Assembly: GCA_037178855.1 (NCBI GenBank)
Contig: JASJZC010000001.1
Span: 6,696,001 to 6,760,000, forward strand
Direction of reading: 5' to 3'
Origin: Oscheius sp. JU75
Lineage: Eukaryota; Nematoda; Chromadorea; Rhabditida; Rhabditidae
Length of the DNA: 64,000 nucleotides
Position numbers and translations under genes: made by a program. Positions 11,107 through 24,200 of the stretch are shown one piece after another (position 1 is the first letter of the stretch; every line of letters begins with the position of its first letter). Under the pieces are notes generated by a model. It made no database searches. It was given only the letters and a program-made list of their open reading frames with translations, and was not told the origin of the DNA.

Positions 11107-14004
11107 CCTCCAGGTCCTCGTCGCTTTATTGTGGCTAGGTTTCTTGGAGAGGTTAGGGTTGACATGTTAATGTTTTCCAAGAAATTAGGCATTAACTGAT
11201 TGTAGAAAAGTTACTTGCTTGGAAGAAACCTTTAGTAGCGATCTTTGCAAGATTCCCGCCATCTGAAGACTTGCCAAAACTTGACGAGTGATAAATTCTG
11301 ACAGGACAGGAGAACAAAAGCGAAAGCCACTTGGTTGCTGCTGCTCGCTCTAGAAGGTCGCCTCCTCTCCACTTCTACCCAGGTCATGTTGCTCTTTCGT
11401 TTCAAGTAGTCAAATCGGTTAGTGGAGACTGGGAGTAGTGTTTTGAATAGAATTGGGGTTTGAGTTTTGGGTATCTTTGTTTGTCAATATCCTATTGGTC
11501 TTTATCTGTCGTGTTTTTCTTTTCCAACGGTTGCCATAGTTTTCCAGGTATCAAGCAATCATGTCAATCAACTATTCTTGTGGACGACTTAACTAACTTG
11601 AATGAAGTGGTGTGCAACCCGAATCGCGATCTTGCCTGCTGGGCTGAAGAATAAAAGATGTGATAGCTGGTTCGATCGCTACAATCGGATGCTATCAGGA
11701 TTGTATTCTCTCCATCCTTTCTATGGACATCATCCACACCGTTTTTTTGGTTTGTGACCTGAAGGATCCATAGTGTAGATTTTTGTCTATATCCACTTTC
11801 CAATTGTTGTTTTCCAGGTCATTGACTCTTAGGAAAACGAAGACAGCTTGAAATTGGACTCAAATGCTTCGGGTAACTCTCAGTGCCAAAAACTGGTATG
11901 TGTGGACCAGTCAGGAAATGCTTCAAAGCTGCTCGAGAATCTGAAAGATCTACAAACGGAGAATGATCTGCTGAAAAGACTGTCAGAGTGTCGCATACTG
12001 CAGCAGAGCCGAATTGTTTTAAACGGAGGGTCTAAATGTTCGTTCTGGCTCTATATCTTTCGCATACGATAACAACAATCAACTGTTTTCATCAGCTCAG
12101 ACCATCCGTCTCTATAGAGTATTTGAACACATTAAGAACAATCGTTTTGGGAATTCATGGCGACGGAGGCTTTCACAAGTTCAGAACCTGGAAAACAACA
12201 CTTCGAAAGTGGATATAGACAAAAATCTACACTTTGGATCCTTCAGGTCATAAATCATAAAATGTGAACAAGATTGGCGATCAGGAGCCATTCGGGTCGC
12301 ACAGCACTTCCTTCCAGTTCGTTCACGAAAATTGCTCTCATCTTTGTCAAGCCTCTGTTGCTGGGTCTTCTAGAGCGAGCAGCAGCGTCCAAGTGAGCAC
12401 TAGCAGAAGCGAAGAACTTGTGGAGTCTGTCAGGAGTTATTTTTGACATGTCTTTAGAACGTCAAGTGCAAATGTTGATTTCTGTCTTTTGATGGAGCTG
12501 TTTTTCTGGTGAGCGAATGATATGTAAATCAGTCCATTAGGCATTAGCTGATGGTTACTTTGGATTTAGCTCTCGACAGAGCTCAGAGACCATTGCAAAA
12601 ACACCTTCTGGCTCTAATCCCGTATCGGTATCGATCAAAAACTTTGGTATCGCACAACCCTGACACGGACACCTCTTGCAAATTGTGAAGAGATATAACA
12701 GTTGCCGACGTCAGAACTCACTAATTCGTCCACTTGTCTTATCTACCAGTCTTTTTGTCCGAAAACTCATCTGAATACATAAAAAGTTTACTTTCTTTCC
12801 TAGTCAAAGATTGTGCCAGACAACGATGAGCTATCATTCTCGAACACTGGACTCTGCCCCCAAAAAACTCCCGGATAGCAATGTGGCACCACTCTTATCA
12901 GATGAACTATTCGGCTCCTTATAGCTTCCACATAGTTACCATATCAGTTCTTCAGGCTAAAATAAGCAATTCTATTAGTTTAGCAGCTGGAAATCTTCTA
13001 ACATTCCAGATCGTTTTTCGCAGTACTCTTTGTGATAGCTTCCAATCAAACTTAATTGACTCTTTTCTTTCAAAAGAGGCTTCTTGCTAAACGGGTGTAT
13101 TAGATTTTCTCTTCTTCCTATTCGTCGTGTTGGAAACATTAGCTATAAATTCTTTTGAGATATTGGGGTTGGACACATACTTGAGCAGGCTCTGTTCTAG
13201 TTTGACCGGTCTTAAGTTACCTGCTCTAAACCTAGCCTTAAAAATAACCGGTCTTAAAGTTCCGAAAAAGTTCCAGCGAAGGGTTGGGATTTTCTTGATG
13301 TTTAAGACAGGTCGAATTTCTTCCGACCGTTAAAACTAGAATGGGGCCTTTGGATCTAGGTAACCTCGAAGATTGGTTGATGACCCTTCGTTACCTGCCA
13401 TCCAACTTATTCTCATCACTGTGTTGGCACACAAATTCTGTGACTAGGACTATTTTGAGTCTCGTTGCTCGTCACAGCACTGATAGGGTCATAACATTTT
13501 CTAGTCTGTTCAAAACTCTGTTTCGAAATTCTGGAATAGTCAAGTGTCATCTATTGAACCAGCCAGCATCCATTCCAATTAAAACTACTGTTGCCCGAAG
13601 AGAGATGTACCTAATTGGCTCCTTCCTCTCCTCTCTCTTTCAAACGGAAATCATGAATTCTGCCTGCCTGCCGCACCTCACAATCGGTCAATTGCGAACA
13701 CACACGTATTGACACAGCCACACGACTTCGTACACACATTTTCTTATTTCCTCTCTCTCCTGTTTGATAAGTTTTTTAGTTCTGCCACTGGAGCGAGATA
13801 GTCGAGAGTCTTCCAGTTTCCCAATCTTTTCTCTCTACTATCCACTTGTTTGTGTACTTCGTGTCCATCACATTCACGTGTTTTAAAGCGTGTACTCTCC
13901 CGCCTGCCCTTCGATCCTGCCTCGTAAATCCTTTTTCCTTGCTTGCTTCCTTATTTCGCGTCCGTCTAACACCAAGAGCTTCGAATAACGAACATTTCAG
14001 ACGG
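11107..14004. other. Long non-coding region with inverted repeats
   Basis: No convincing gene. Short open frames occur (for example 11848-12072 and the minus frame 12255-12449) but lack motifs. The block 11.3-12.4 kb contains a 65-bp inverted repeat and a second, shorter inverted match (CTGCTGCTCGCTCTAGAAG at about 11338 and its complement at about 12368). 12.5-14.0 kb is AT-rich and then pyrimidine-rich, ending in the acceptor ACATTTCAG at 14000 just before the START-domain gene. Confidence 0.5.
11755..12251. repeat. 65-bp inverted repeat pair
   Basis: 11755-11819 and the reverse complement of 12187-12251 match at about 62 of 65 positions, with a 367-bp spacer. Both arms read TGACCTGAAGGATCCA and later GTCTATATCCACTTTC, and end in TTTTCCAGGT. 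I saw no target-site duplication or transposase. Confidence 0.8.
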
Positions 14005-14921
14005 ATGAGAGCCGTTCAGTTGGAAGAACTTCATCCCAAGGACAAGGTAAAGGGGCTCGTTTTGCAGATTATTTTTTCAGCTCCAAGCAGTTGTTGATGC
14101 TGCTGACCAGGCGGGTGAAGCCGCTCGGAGTATTATCTTCGATGAAGGTTGGTCTTTTGAAGTCTTTGGGCTTGATTCCACAGAAAATCGCTAACAGACG
14201 AAACGAAATAAGAATTCTAACCCTTTAGGCTTTGATGACCGTGTAGGTTGGAAATTGGACACTCAGAATGAAGAGGTGACTGTCCATTACAAGGACATCA
14301 ACGGAAAGAGACACTTCGCCGCCCGGGTAGGTCTCTCGAGTCTGACTGAAATAAGATGCGGTCACAGACAAAAGTTCCTTTCACATGCGAAATCGGCGTA
14401 GCTCTTAACTGGGACCACGTGGACAAAATGGCAGACTGGAATGACAACGTCAAGTTTAGCAAGCTAATAGGAAAGATTGGGCAAGACGTCGACCTGGCTC
14501 ATGTGGGTTTTCCTTCTTCCTCCCAATGCCGATTTCAGTACGCCAGTAACGAGGTCTTCATGGTCAAGAGCAGAGAATTCCTCGTTGCCCGAAAACGCCT
14601 CGTGATTGGAGAGGCTTTGGTCGTGGCTGCACAATCCTGCTCTACGGACCTGGTCAACTTGACCGGTCAGGCTGTCGTGTAGGTCTCGAAAACACAGAAA
14701 AAGGTTTCAATTTTAGCGCTAACCTGAATCTCGGGGTAGGCCGCTACATTCCGGACAAGACAGACCCGACACACTCTCGATACGACTATGTGGTCTCCAT
14801 GGATCTGAAAGGAATGATGCCGAGCTATCTGGTCAACCAAGTCATGGGAAAGATGGTCCTCTCCGACGTCGACAATCACCGCAAAAATGCGCAAGAGCAT
14901 GGCAAACAATTTCAGGCCTAG
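14005..14921 (+). CDS. START-domain lipid-transfer protein (STARD1/STARD3-like)
   Basis: The protein would bind and move a lipid, probably a sterol or phospholipid, between membranes. Exons are 14005-14046, 14081-14147, 14229-14326, 14368-14502, 14539-14678 and 14717-14921; phases agree and give 228 residues. The C-terminal half is a START domain: MADWNDNVKFSKLIGKIGQD matches the EWNPNVKEIKVLQKIGKD region of the steroidogenic acute regulatory family, followed by the REFLVARKR segment, YDYVVSMDLKGMMP and a C-terminal helix with VNQVMG and NHRKN. There is no mitochondrial leader or MENTAL region, so it is a stand-alone soluble START protein. Introns of 34-36 nt are among the shortest in the window. 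TTTCAG ends four bases before the ATG, indicating a trans-splice acceptor. Confidence 0.82.
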
Positions 14922-15793
14922 AGGACAAGGCTAAATAATGAAAGTTATGCCATTTCGAGTGTTGGTCAAACACGAGGGAGCTTGGAAAACGGCCAATGTT
15001 CGAAGCCTTTCCCTCCTGTTGGCAGTCCTTCTTTCTGTCAGTGTTCTCGGAACACTTTGTAAACAATAGTCATAACAAGATCCATTGTAACTGAACTTTA
15101 TTGCTCTTGCAAAAGAAGTCCCATGTATCATCAAAGCACCCTAACCAGTTCTTGGCCTGACCAGTACACAGCAGGTGATGAAGTGAAGAGACAATTTCCA
15201 CTGTTTTCCCTCAGGGGAGATGCACTCTTGCTGACCAGTGAAGCGCTCGTTGGCAGATGCCCAGCCCCCACAAAATCAATTTGGTAGTATGTGGGCGAGA
15301 GAATGTTTCTTCCAATTCGGAATTTGTTCCCATCCACTGATTCTTTATCTTTTGGCTTCCAAAAAGGGCACAATGTTTGTCTTCTCTCCCCTTTCCCATC
15401 TCCCGGGGGTCCCCGTTCTCCCATATTCGACTTTTCGTTTTTATTTCTTTTCTCGCCCCGGCTGTTTCCACGTGTCTCGCACCATTTATTCGCCTTAAAA
15501 ACCGATGCCTCCAGCTGCTCTCGAGAGAGCTTTTTCTAAAGAAAAAGGAGAGGGGCAGATGCTTGTCGCCAGTTTGTCTAATCGCCTCATTTATGGGGAG
15601 AAGCCACTACTCGTTAGGTTTGGCGCCTAGCTAATGGGGCGAAACTATCTCTCCTTCTTCCTTTCGGTATTCTCAGGCACCAGAGAGTTTCAACAACTGC
15701 AGTTTCATTGTGTCTCATCTTCTTCTGTCAAACAGTCACTTGGGAAGTATTGCAAAGGAGCTAAAAACCTACCTCGTCAAAAAATACAAAACA
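14922..15793. other. 3' flank and intergenic region
   Basis: This follows the START-domain gene. Pyrimidine-rich stretches run from about 15300 to 15500; no conserved coding frame was recognised. Confidence 0.5.
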
Positions 15794-15866
15794 AGGTCTG
15801 CGCCGGGTTCGAACCGGCGGCCTTTTCGGTGTAAACGAAACGTGATAACCACTACACTAGCAGACC
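15794..15866 (-). tRNA. tRNA-Val (UAC)
   Basis: On the minus strand the segment folds into a full cloverleaf: a perfect 7-bp acceptor stem GGTCTGC/GCAGACC, a D-arm of the GTGTAGTGGTTATCAC type found in tRNA-Val, a 5-bp anticodon stem TTTCG/CGAAA around the loop TTTACAC (anticodon TAC), and a T-arm GCCGG-TTCGAAC-CCGGC. T-runs follow the 3' end (TTTT, then TTTTTT within about 20 bases), suitable for Pol III termination. The discriminator base reads U where Val tRNAs usually have A; everything else looks functional. Confidence 0.93.
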
Positions 15867-18260
15867 GTCTAGCTACAACGCCTATGGGTTAGTTGGTAGT
15901 CGCTGAAGGCTTAGGGCGAGTTTCCAAAGCCGCACTCTTCTTTTGTCTACGAAGCAACAAATTTGAACAGTTTCCAGTAGTCTGTGTACCAGATCTGTCA
16001 GAATATTTGACCACAGGACTCGTAGAGACTGGCATGCCATGAAATCTGTTATCAGAGGCGGCTGTTTGTCTTTTAGCTCTCGCGACTCTCTCTCTCTCAC
16101 TCTCACTTTCTCCACCCGGGGCTAGTTCTGATTTTCTTCCTTTAAATCTCCTAAAATATCCCACAGTGAATTGTGGTCAAAGAGTCCCCCAGGGAAGCAA
16201 CGCCTCTTCCCTCCCCGCTTCGAGTGCCAATCTCCTTCTAGAAGCACATTGTCCTTTGCTAATTTCTCGTTCATTTTGGGTGGCGTCTTGTTCCGGGAGT
16301 ACGAGGGTTGTTATGATAAATGATTGCCCATCTCGTTCATTTTTCTTTGTCGAATGGACCACATGTTCGGATCTTTCCTACTTCATTTTCTAAGAGTCTT
16401 TCTACTGATTCACAGTTTCTCAAGTTTCGACATTTTTTCAGTTCTAGGAGCTAGCCTATGTGTCAGCGGCTTGTCGTCCGATTGATAGAGATGAATAGAA
16501 GGTCACGTATTTTGTTTCTCTTCGTTAGAGTAGCACACTTCCTACGTCACTAATCAGATTCTGTCTCTAGTTCCTCAACCCTTCATTCTTAGTTTCAAGG
16601 TAAGATCTAGGTCTGGAGAAGGGTTCAATTAGCGGTTTCGGGCCAAAGAAGATTGTGTCCTCCAATACGCGACAATCTCATTTCACTCATGTCTCCCTCT
16701 CTTTCTAATGACCCATAATTTGAATCCTCTCTTCCTCCTCCCTATAACGCATTCATATCACTGCCAATCTGGCGGTTTCCATAGGCAACAAGCTCTCACT
16801 CTCAAGTGTACGACTTTCCTCTCTCGATGCTAATTTCTGTCATAGTCAGTGAGAGAGAGACCAGTCGCCCCAGGCCTATTATTCAACTCGCGGCTGTTTA
16901 TGGACACCGGCAGGCCGTGCGCGAACATAGTCACTCTCTGTCTCTTGTCGACCTTTTTATACAAAAGTGAGCCAAAAAGTGGCTGGCGAGTAAACATTAC
17001 GCATTCGGGCACCGCTGCCTTCAATGGGAGTGAAATTTAATAAACCTGCTGACAGCCGTTTAGGAGACTCACAAACCATGCATATTTTCACGCCATTTGT
17101 TCCGCCGCTCCTTTGGTATCCCCAGGTGGACATAAGACAACCTTGTCTATCAGGATCGACTGCCGCGATAGGCCAAATCCGTATCTTCATAAACAAATAG
17201 GTTCGGAAGCTATATTTTGCCGGATCCACTCATTCTTAATGTATGTTCTGCCAGTTCAATTATCAAGAACATGTGTTTCTCTTCCGCCTGTTGCAATCTG
17301 CCTCTCTCTCTCTCACTCTCGCTCGATCTCAAATTTCGTGTGAAACATTAGCCACCACCTAGTAACTACGACAAACTGGTTCTCAAGAGCCTAAAGCCGG
17401 CCACTGTTGTCCAGTTAATACTGACCACCCATGGCGCATGTTGCGACAGATTCCTCTTCAAAAAGACGCCCTAATCCTGGTCCGCGATTCCGATCTTGAC
17501 CCATGTTTATCGTCTGTCGCTCCCATTTCTCTTTCGCTCCTGCTTACAGACCATTTGCAACTGTCTCTCATGATTCGCCCTTCTAGAAAAGTGCCCCTTT
17601 TTCACGCAAGTGAATCATCCAAGCCTGTTGCTACTTACCTCCTGTTTAGGTTTTGTCTCTATTGGTGAGAGAGAGAGACTCCCTTTTAAACGGACTTCAG
17701 ATTTCTGTAAGTCTAAAAAGGGCTTGCTTCTGATTCACAAACCAGTCTATTTTGTCAAACCGATCAAACGACGGTGATTACAGATTGGAACAACTTTTGA
17801 GACCCGCCAATTTCACACTGGATGCCTGTCACCCAGATTGTACACCGAGAAAGCACTGAAAAGGCGTCTCAGTGAGTTCTTGATTGCGCAATAGCTAAGG
17901 CACCTTCAGTACTACCAAACTCTTTCGTCCGCCTCCTGATCTTACATACACGATACTTTCTGTGAAAATGAGACAGAAATCAAAGAACAGGAGTCCCAGT
18001 GCAACAGCTATATATAACTTTCTCTTGCAATGTCTAAAGTGGTGGATAAGTGTCCATAATCTCTGGCAGACGGAGCGGCGAGACGCATGTTTCAGAGGCT
18101 GCTCTTTGGGGCAGATGTCAATAGCTCATGGCGGCGGCCATTTGTTAGACGACCCCCCGGATACACAGCTCTTTCCTCTCTGGTCCTTTTCCACAATTGT
18201 TTTTTTCTCAAATACATTCTTTGTGTCTCAAACTCATAGCTTGCAGCTCTTCCTTATGCG
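15867..18260. other. Pyrimidine-rich non-coding region
   Basis: No conserved coding sequence seen. The plus strand is conspicuously C+T-rich with many CTCTCT stretches. It lies upstream of the first recognised alternative exon (18261) of the CaaX gene and may be its promoter or 5' region. Confidence 0.45.
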
Positions 18261-21200
18261 ATGACAGAAGCCATTCTTCCATCGCCGCCAACTTCTCCAA
18301 ACGGGATTTCAGCTGGAAAACGGTGAGTCTTTCACAGTTATTTTTCTTTTTTCTAGGAAGTGATAGGCGGAAGAATCGACTCATGTAACGTAGCCTCTTT
18401 CTGTTTATGAGACAACCGTAAAGCCTCTGTTAGAAGCCGTTCAATAGAGAGGTTTCTTTCCAAATCCCTCCTGTTATTTCCGACCAAACCTGAAGTAGAG
18501 GTTATCCTAGTCTGGTGAACTGTCTTTCTCGGCTCATCCTGAACAATAAGTTTTCTCACCCTCCTTTCTGACTCTTGTCACTCTGTCTGTCCCTCTATTT
18601 GTTAGGCTCCATACTTATTCCCCATCCCCCATCCCTCTCCCCCACTCGATTATCATTCCGAATTTGTTTACCTCCTGTGCCTCTCTCACCACTTCCATTC
18701 CCGGATTTGGTGACTTGTCTATTTGTCAGCCTTCTCCTTCTCATTCCGCCCTCTCAAAAAATACGACTCTTTAATTAGCATCCTTTGCATCCAATTCGAT
18801 ATAGGCTCTCTTTATCCAGCCATCCATCTCCATGCCACAAAATAAACGGGACACAAATCCAGTTTTCCTTTTCAATTCACTGCCGTACGGACAGTTGATC
18901 CAACAGACTCTTTGGCACAGTAATCGCTCCAAACGCCAGCCGGATTCCTTTTATACATTCATGTTTTTCGGATAATATTCCCTCCAGTTTGAAGCAACTC
19001 TTAAATTGGAGATGAGACTATGATGACATGTCCCTCGAACAGAAGCAAGAAATTATTGTCCTTATGGTTAGCTATTGCCAAACAGGTGGCAAGTCAACTT
19101 TTGAAGTTCAAGATAGAACAAGTTGCTCTTGGAAAGTTTCACGGCAGAAAGAAATGGTTGACAGCGAAACTATCTGACAGCTGATCTAGTTCTCAATGCC
19201 CTGTTGCTAATGTCTACTGTTGGCAAGTCAAGCAAAATCAAATGAGTTTAAGATATAGTGCCTTTAAGAGAACGTTGTTCCTGTCAACTCGACTGGAGAG
19301 GGGTTGAAATAAGAGGAAGGAGTCCAGAACAGACTGACAGTAGAGGATAGAAACCAGGAGTCGTTGAAAGTAATGAGGATTAAACTCTCATTGAGCCCCT
19401 AGGGTGACAGTTCTCTTGTTATCAAAATGCTAGTCACTGAGAGTTCTTTTAGAACAACTCTTACACTCAAAAAAAATTGAAACAAACGGACGTAGAAACG
19501 TCTGAGGACCTCTCAGTTTATGCTAGGACAGCAAGGAATAATGATCAACACACGCCTCTCTCTGTGCCTCCTCCATCAACATTGTCACACCCTCTCCAGA
19601 GTTTACTCTCCCAATCTGACCACGCCAATCATTTTGGCAACTCGCGCGTCTCTATTTCCCTCTCATTACACTGGGTGGCCACTTTACATCTTGTCCCACT
19701 TTTGGCCCATTGTTTTGTTGTCCTTTCTGCCGTGCTTACGTGTCTCTTCTCCCGTCTTCTTCACGAATTGCTATACGCGTTTTCTGTTATGTCTTTTGAC
19801 GCAGCTGGTATTCATTAGTTCTTGCCTCTTTTCAATTTGGATTCGATAAACAAGCAGTCAATTTCCTCTGTGTCAGCTCTGTTGTGAGACTCAGGAGACT
19901 GAAGTTTCTTTTTCTCTTTCGCCCTAGGGAGAAAGCAGCACAACTGTAGACGTCAAAGGTTTCAACTCTTTTGTGCTACACGTGTTTCCTGTTCAAAGCG
20001 CTTGGCTATCACAGATTGGATAGCCGTTTTGACATCCAATGTTACCATTTGACCTATGAACTCAGGTCCTAAACTTATCATTAAAACCGTCTGAAACTGT
20101 GAACATGTTCCTTGTTTTGCAAACAGATCTTCCTTTAAAGATGAGGATGACTGCATACGTCAGAATCATGATCCTACTGGAATCGGATCTAAGCAAGCTT
20201 GATCCGACAACCTCTGCGTAGATTCGAGAGTTTGAATAACTGGTAGGAGCACGGAATCCTAAGAAGAAGTGGCTCGTAGTTGTTATTCTGACTTGTCGTG
20301 ACTACATTTCATAACTAGTGTTGCCTCGTCTTCTGATCAGTCTTGAGAATTTCGGACACGAGCTCCTGTTTCTCGATCCTTATTTACTCTCCTGCAGCTC
20401 CATCTGTTCCATTTCCTTCCGCTTCTCGCCCTCTGGACCAGGTGGTCAATCCGCACTTCTCTCTCTACTGACTCTGCCCTAATTATCTTCACAGTCGATC
20501 ATGCCTCTAGTATATTTCGGTTTTTTTTGCTCGCCCGCAGCCAAAGAAGGTCGAACTCCAATTATAGAGACTCGACAAGTGGTCGACCCTGTAGTGTTCG
20601 AAGGTCGCCTCTCGAGAAGTTCTGTTTCCCAGTGCGTTGGAAAGCGATTTCTCATGTGGAGAATCCTCTCCGCTAATCTCTTGAAATTGACCCTATTTGG
20701 CTCTTCTTCGAAGATCGTAAACTCCCTACTTTCGTGAAAGTTGCTTGTCATGTTCCATCCAATTTCGGGTCACATCAAGATCCTCCCCCAGATAATTTTG
20801 ACTTTGACCGATGACATCTCTATCCGTTTTCTCAATTGAAGCCAAACTTTGAAGGTTTGATGAATCGATTTTTCCGCCTATTTCGACGGCGCCAGGAGGG
20901 TAAAAAGTGAGTACATAGCCTCCTTAATCCATGAACTGTTATCGAAATTCGTTTTCAGGGTATCTTTTGGTAACGACGCTGTTAAGACTTTCGTCTACGA
21001 GAAGGAGTCGGAGGAACACACTCCCATCATCCAGAGACAGCCTTTCACCGAGTAAGTCCATTTTTGATAGCTTCATAAACTTTCTTGGACAGTACTATGA
21101 CTAACGGCTGAACCATCCCAGCCAGTCTCTCTCATATTTTTCCATCAAGCCCCAATCCCTACTCTTTTGTCTAACGTGTTACTCTCCCAATACACAATCC

Positions 21201-24200
21201 CTCTCTGCATCTGCTTTACACGTAGCTGGTGAAAGTGATCCCTTCGGATAAACTGATAGTTCTCCCTCTCTCGACTAAGCTCCCCCTTTCGTCTCCGTGT
21301 TACCTAGGAGAGTGCAGGGATGACGCAGAGACTCATAGATAGCGTCACCTGAAGAGGCGCCGGGTCTTTTTGTCCTGGGAGTGAGTGCAGCACGTGTAGA
21401 GACTCGAGAGTATAGACGAAAGAGAAAGAGCGTCGGGGGTGGAGAGTCTCACTCTCGCGCTCGCTCTCTCTTGTGGCTACTGCGGATTCCAGAGTCAGAG
21501 AGTCGGGATTCCCCCATGAGCAAGTAAGTTTTGTCTTCTCTAACAACTTCTCTTCTCATGGATAGTCTCTTTATAGTACTAACTGTTTATTTCCTTGGGA
21601 TTGTTTATGAGAAAGATGCTGCCAGAATCGCTTGCTAACTTTCTTTTCCTAAAATTCCCGTTTAGCTACAGTCACAGTGCTGACCATGTACTTTCACTGT
21701 ACCCTACTGAAATTTATGCCGGAAATGTTGGTCTGTCGCTCTCTTCTTCTAACGAAAGACTGAATTTAGCGGTCAAAGTTCAGTGTTTCAGCAGAATTAT
21801 TCTCGATTTCCATCAAACCGTTTCACTTTTCTTTCCATGTCCAATCCATTACCCTTTTTCAAGACACGCACGCGCGCCGCGGCAGCAGACATACAAAGAG
21901 GCGTCCAAAGACGAATCGCAAACAAATTCTATTCGATTTGTGGTATTCTTATGAGAGTTGTGTGTTCTTTTAGTATAGCCGTTCTTCTGTTTCGAGCCAT
22001 GCGCCTCCGTCTAAGAGAGAGAGAACGCTGTAATGTTCGTTGCTCGTCGCCCTATGTGTCCCTCTGAGCAGAGCAACCGCCCTCGGCACTCTTTTTTCTC
22101 GTTCTTTTCATTCCGTTGGAAACACAAAATATGCAAAAGCAGCTGACACAAGTATCGGAGTTTTATCCACCCACTGCCGCCTCAAAATTGAGGGTAAACA
22201 GTCGCAGAACCAGTCGGGAGAAAGAGTCAACTGGGAAATAAGTTGATGATGCGAACCTTGTGAAACTTTAACTAGTGTTGTAGTCCTCTTTGTTTGTTTG
22301 GGAACACAAAAATTGTTTCAATTGGAGGAAGCGGACTTTATCACTGTTATCAAAAATGTTCTCAGCTGACTACGTATTTGGCCACTTGACTCTGACAGCT
22401 CAGAGCAGAACGTCTGCCTTTCTCTTACTCTGAAGCCAATTTCCTTCTCTTTAAGACGTCTCATTTCATTAAGAAACCCTTCCCGTTCGAGAGTGCACAC
22501 CCATTGTCAGACCCCTCAAAAACGTTACTGAACCCAGACAAAAAGCCCGTTCCCTCGAGACCTTTTGAGTTCTTCTAAGCCAACCTCGTAAGCCCATCTT
22601 CGTTTTTGAAGAGTCTCTGTCTGTGAGTGTTTACCTCACACATGACTCTTCTTTTGTTGTCTTCGAGTTGACAGTTGTCTTTCATTCGAAGAAGTGGAGG
22701 CTTACCCCCTTTGGTCATCATCGCATTTGTCAAAAAGTAGAGAAACAACTTTTGATGGCTCGCTCTCCAGAGAGCGCCTATTTTTGGAACGGATGTGTCG
22801 AGAGATACTGATGGTGTGTGAGAAGAATAACAAACAGTTATGAAGCCGCAGATTGATTGGATCCCTGAGGAGACTGTGGTCTAGTACAGGGGGTCTGTCA
22901 CCTGAATGAGCTTTTTGTTTGAGCTGTGGGATGCATCAAGCTAATCAGTCAGATTTGGCTGTGCCACAAACAAATTGAGCGGATATGTCGGACAGATCGC
23001 TGTGTCAATAGAAATGGGATATTTATCCGGGCTGAACATTGGGAGTGAGGGATGCTCTCTGGTCCAGCCACTTCGATCCCAATTTGCGATGGATCCTAAT
23101 GGCATTCGTGTCGAGAGAGATTTCGGGTGAAAGTCACCCATTTGAGGACAATTAGATCCGTTTTTTGACTCTCCGCCAGAGCAGTGCTCTCTCTAGTCCA
23201 GGAGGCGAGCTTGACCTCATTCCACCACCGCTCTTTTGTTCAAATCGATAGCCGTGTGGCCATATGGCCAGTTGTTTTTGATTCTCGACTACCCTTGGCT
23301 CGCCTTTTCATTCATAGATTATGAGCGCCCGAATTCTGCCGACCCTCCTTCCAGCTCGATTAACGGCTTTGTTTTGCTCAATTTAAAGGGTAAGATTGGT
23401 GGAAAACAGATGAATCTCTCGTTCTGGATTGGCCCATTTTATAGACGGCTGACTCTTATCGTGTTCTGTTCAAATGTCTCTTTTTTTTTAACGATTGTTT
23501 CCTTGACAGATTGAGCAAGTAATATTTTTTTCTTCCTCTCCAAAAGAACAATGCCTTTTACCCACATTTACCTCCCATACCTCTCTTTACTCTGCTGTTG
23601 GTCGGCTCCTTTCCCAGTCAGCGTAACCCAATACCTCCTTGGCAAATAGCAAAACTTGTGTCGGCCCCAAATGGCTCCAAGACTGCCCAATTTGCAACAC
23701 TAAATACTCGTCGTCCATCTCTCCCTCTGCGGAGAGCTCCGTTCTCTCGCTCTGTCTCTCGCTCGTCTAGGAGCGATCCATATCCGAAACCCTCGGGGAC
23801 CAGAGGGTTGTCCCCAAATGCACTTTCGAGTTCGAGCCTTCCTTTTCATTTTCCTCTTTAGACTGTTTCTAAAAGTTGCTAACTGCCCACAACAACATGT
23901 TGCCATGTTTTGTCTATTTACGGAAAGCAGAGTCCTTCCTTTTCTCTCTTGGGACTCGGTCAGCTGTAAAAGATCTCTTCACACTCTTCCTCTTTTTCGT
24001 GGTCAAAACATCCCCTCACTGATTGGAACTTCGGGAGATGTTTTCTGGGTCTCGTGTCCAAAAATCTCATTGTTGTCAACATTTAAACGCCCCCGAAACA
24101 TGCCCAAAACAAACCACTAGTCGCCTTTTCGGGACTGCTGCCACTTTTCTTTTTTGTTCTTCGCTTCGCCAAAGAGAATACTTTTGAACATTCGCATATC

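Noticed and set aside
11848..12072. Short plus-strand frame with a coiled-coil look between inverted repeats
   Set aside because: Only about 45 residues look protein-like, with no matching neighbouring exons; kept as part of the repeat region.
20588..20815. Coding-looking plus-strand frame upstream of alternative exon A
   Set aside because: It is interrupted by TAA and TGA in frame, and I recognise no family. It may be a relic, but there is no evidence for a gene.
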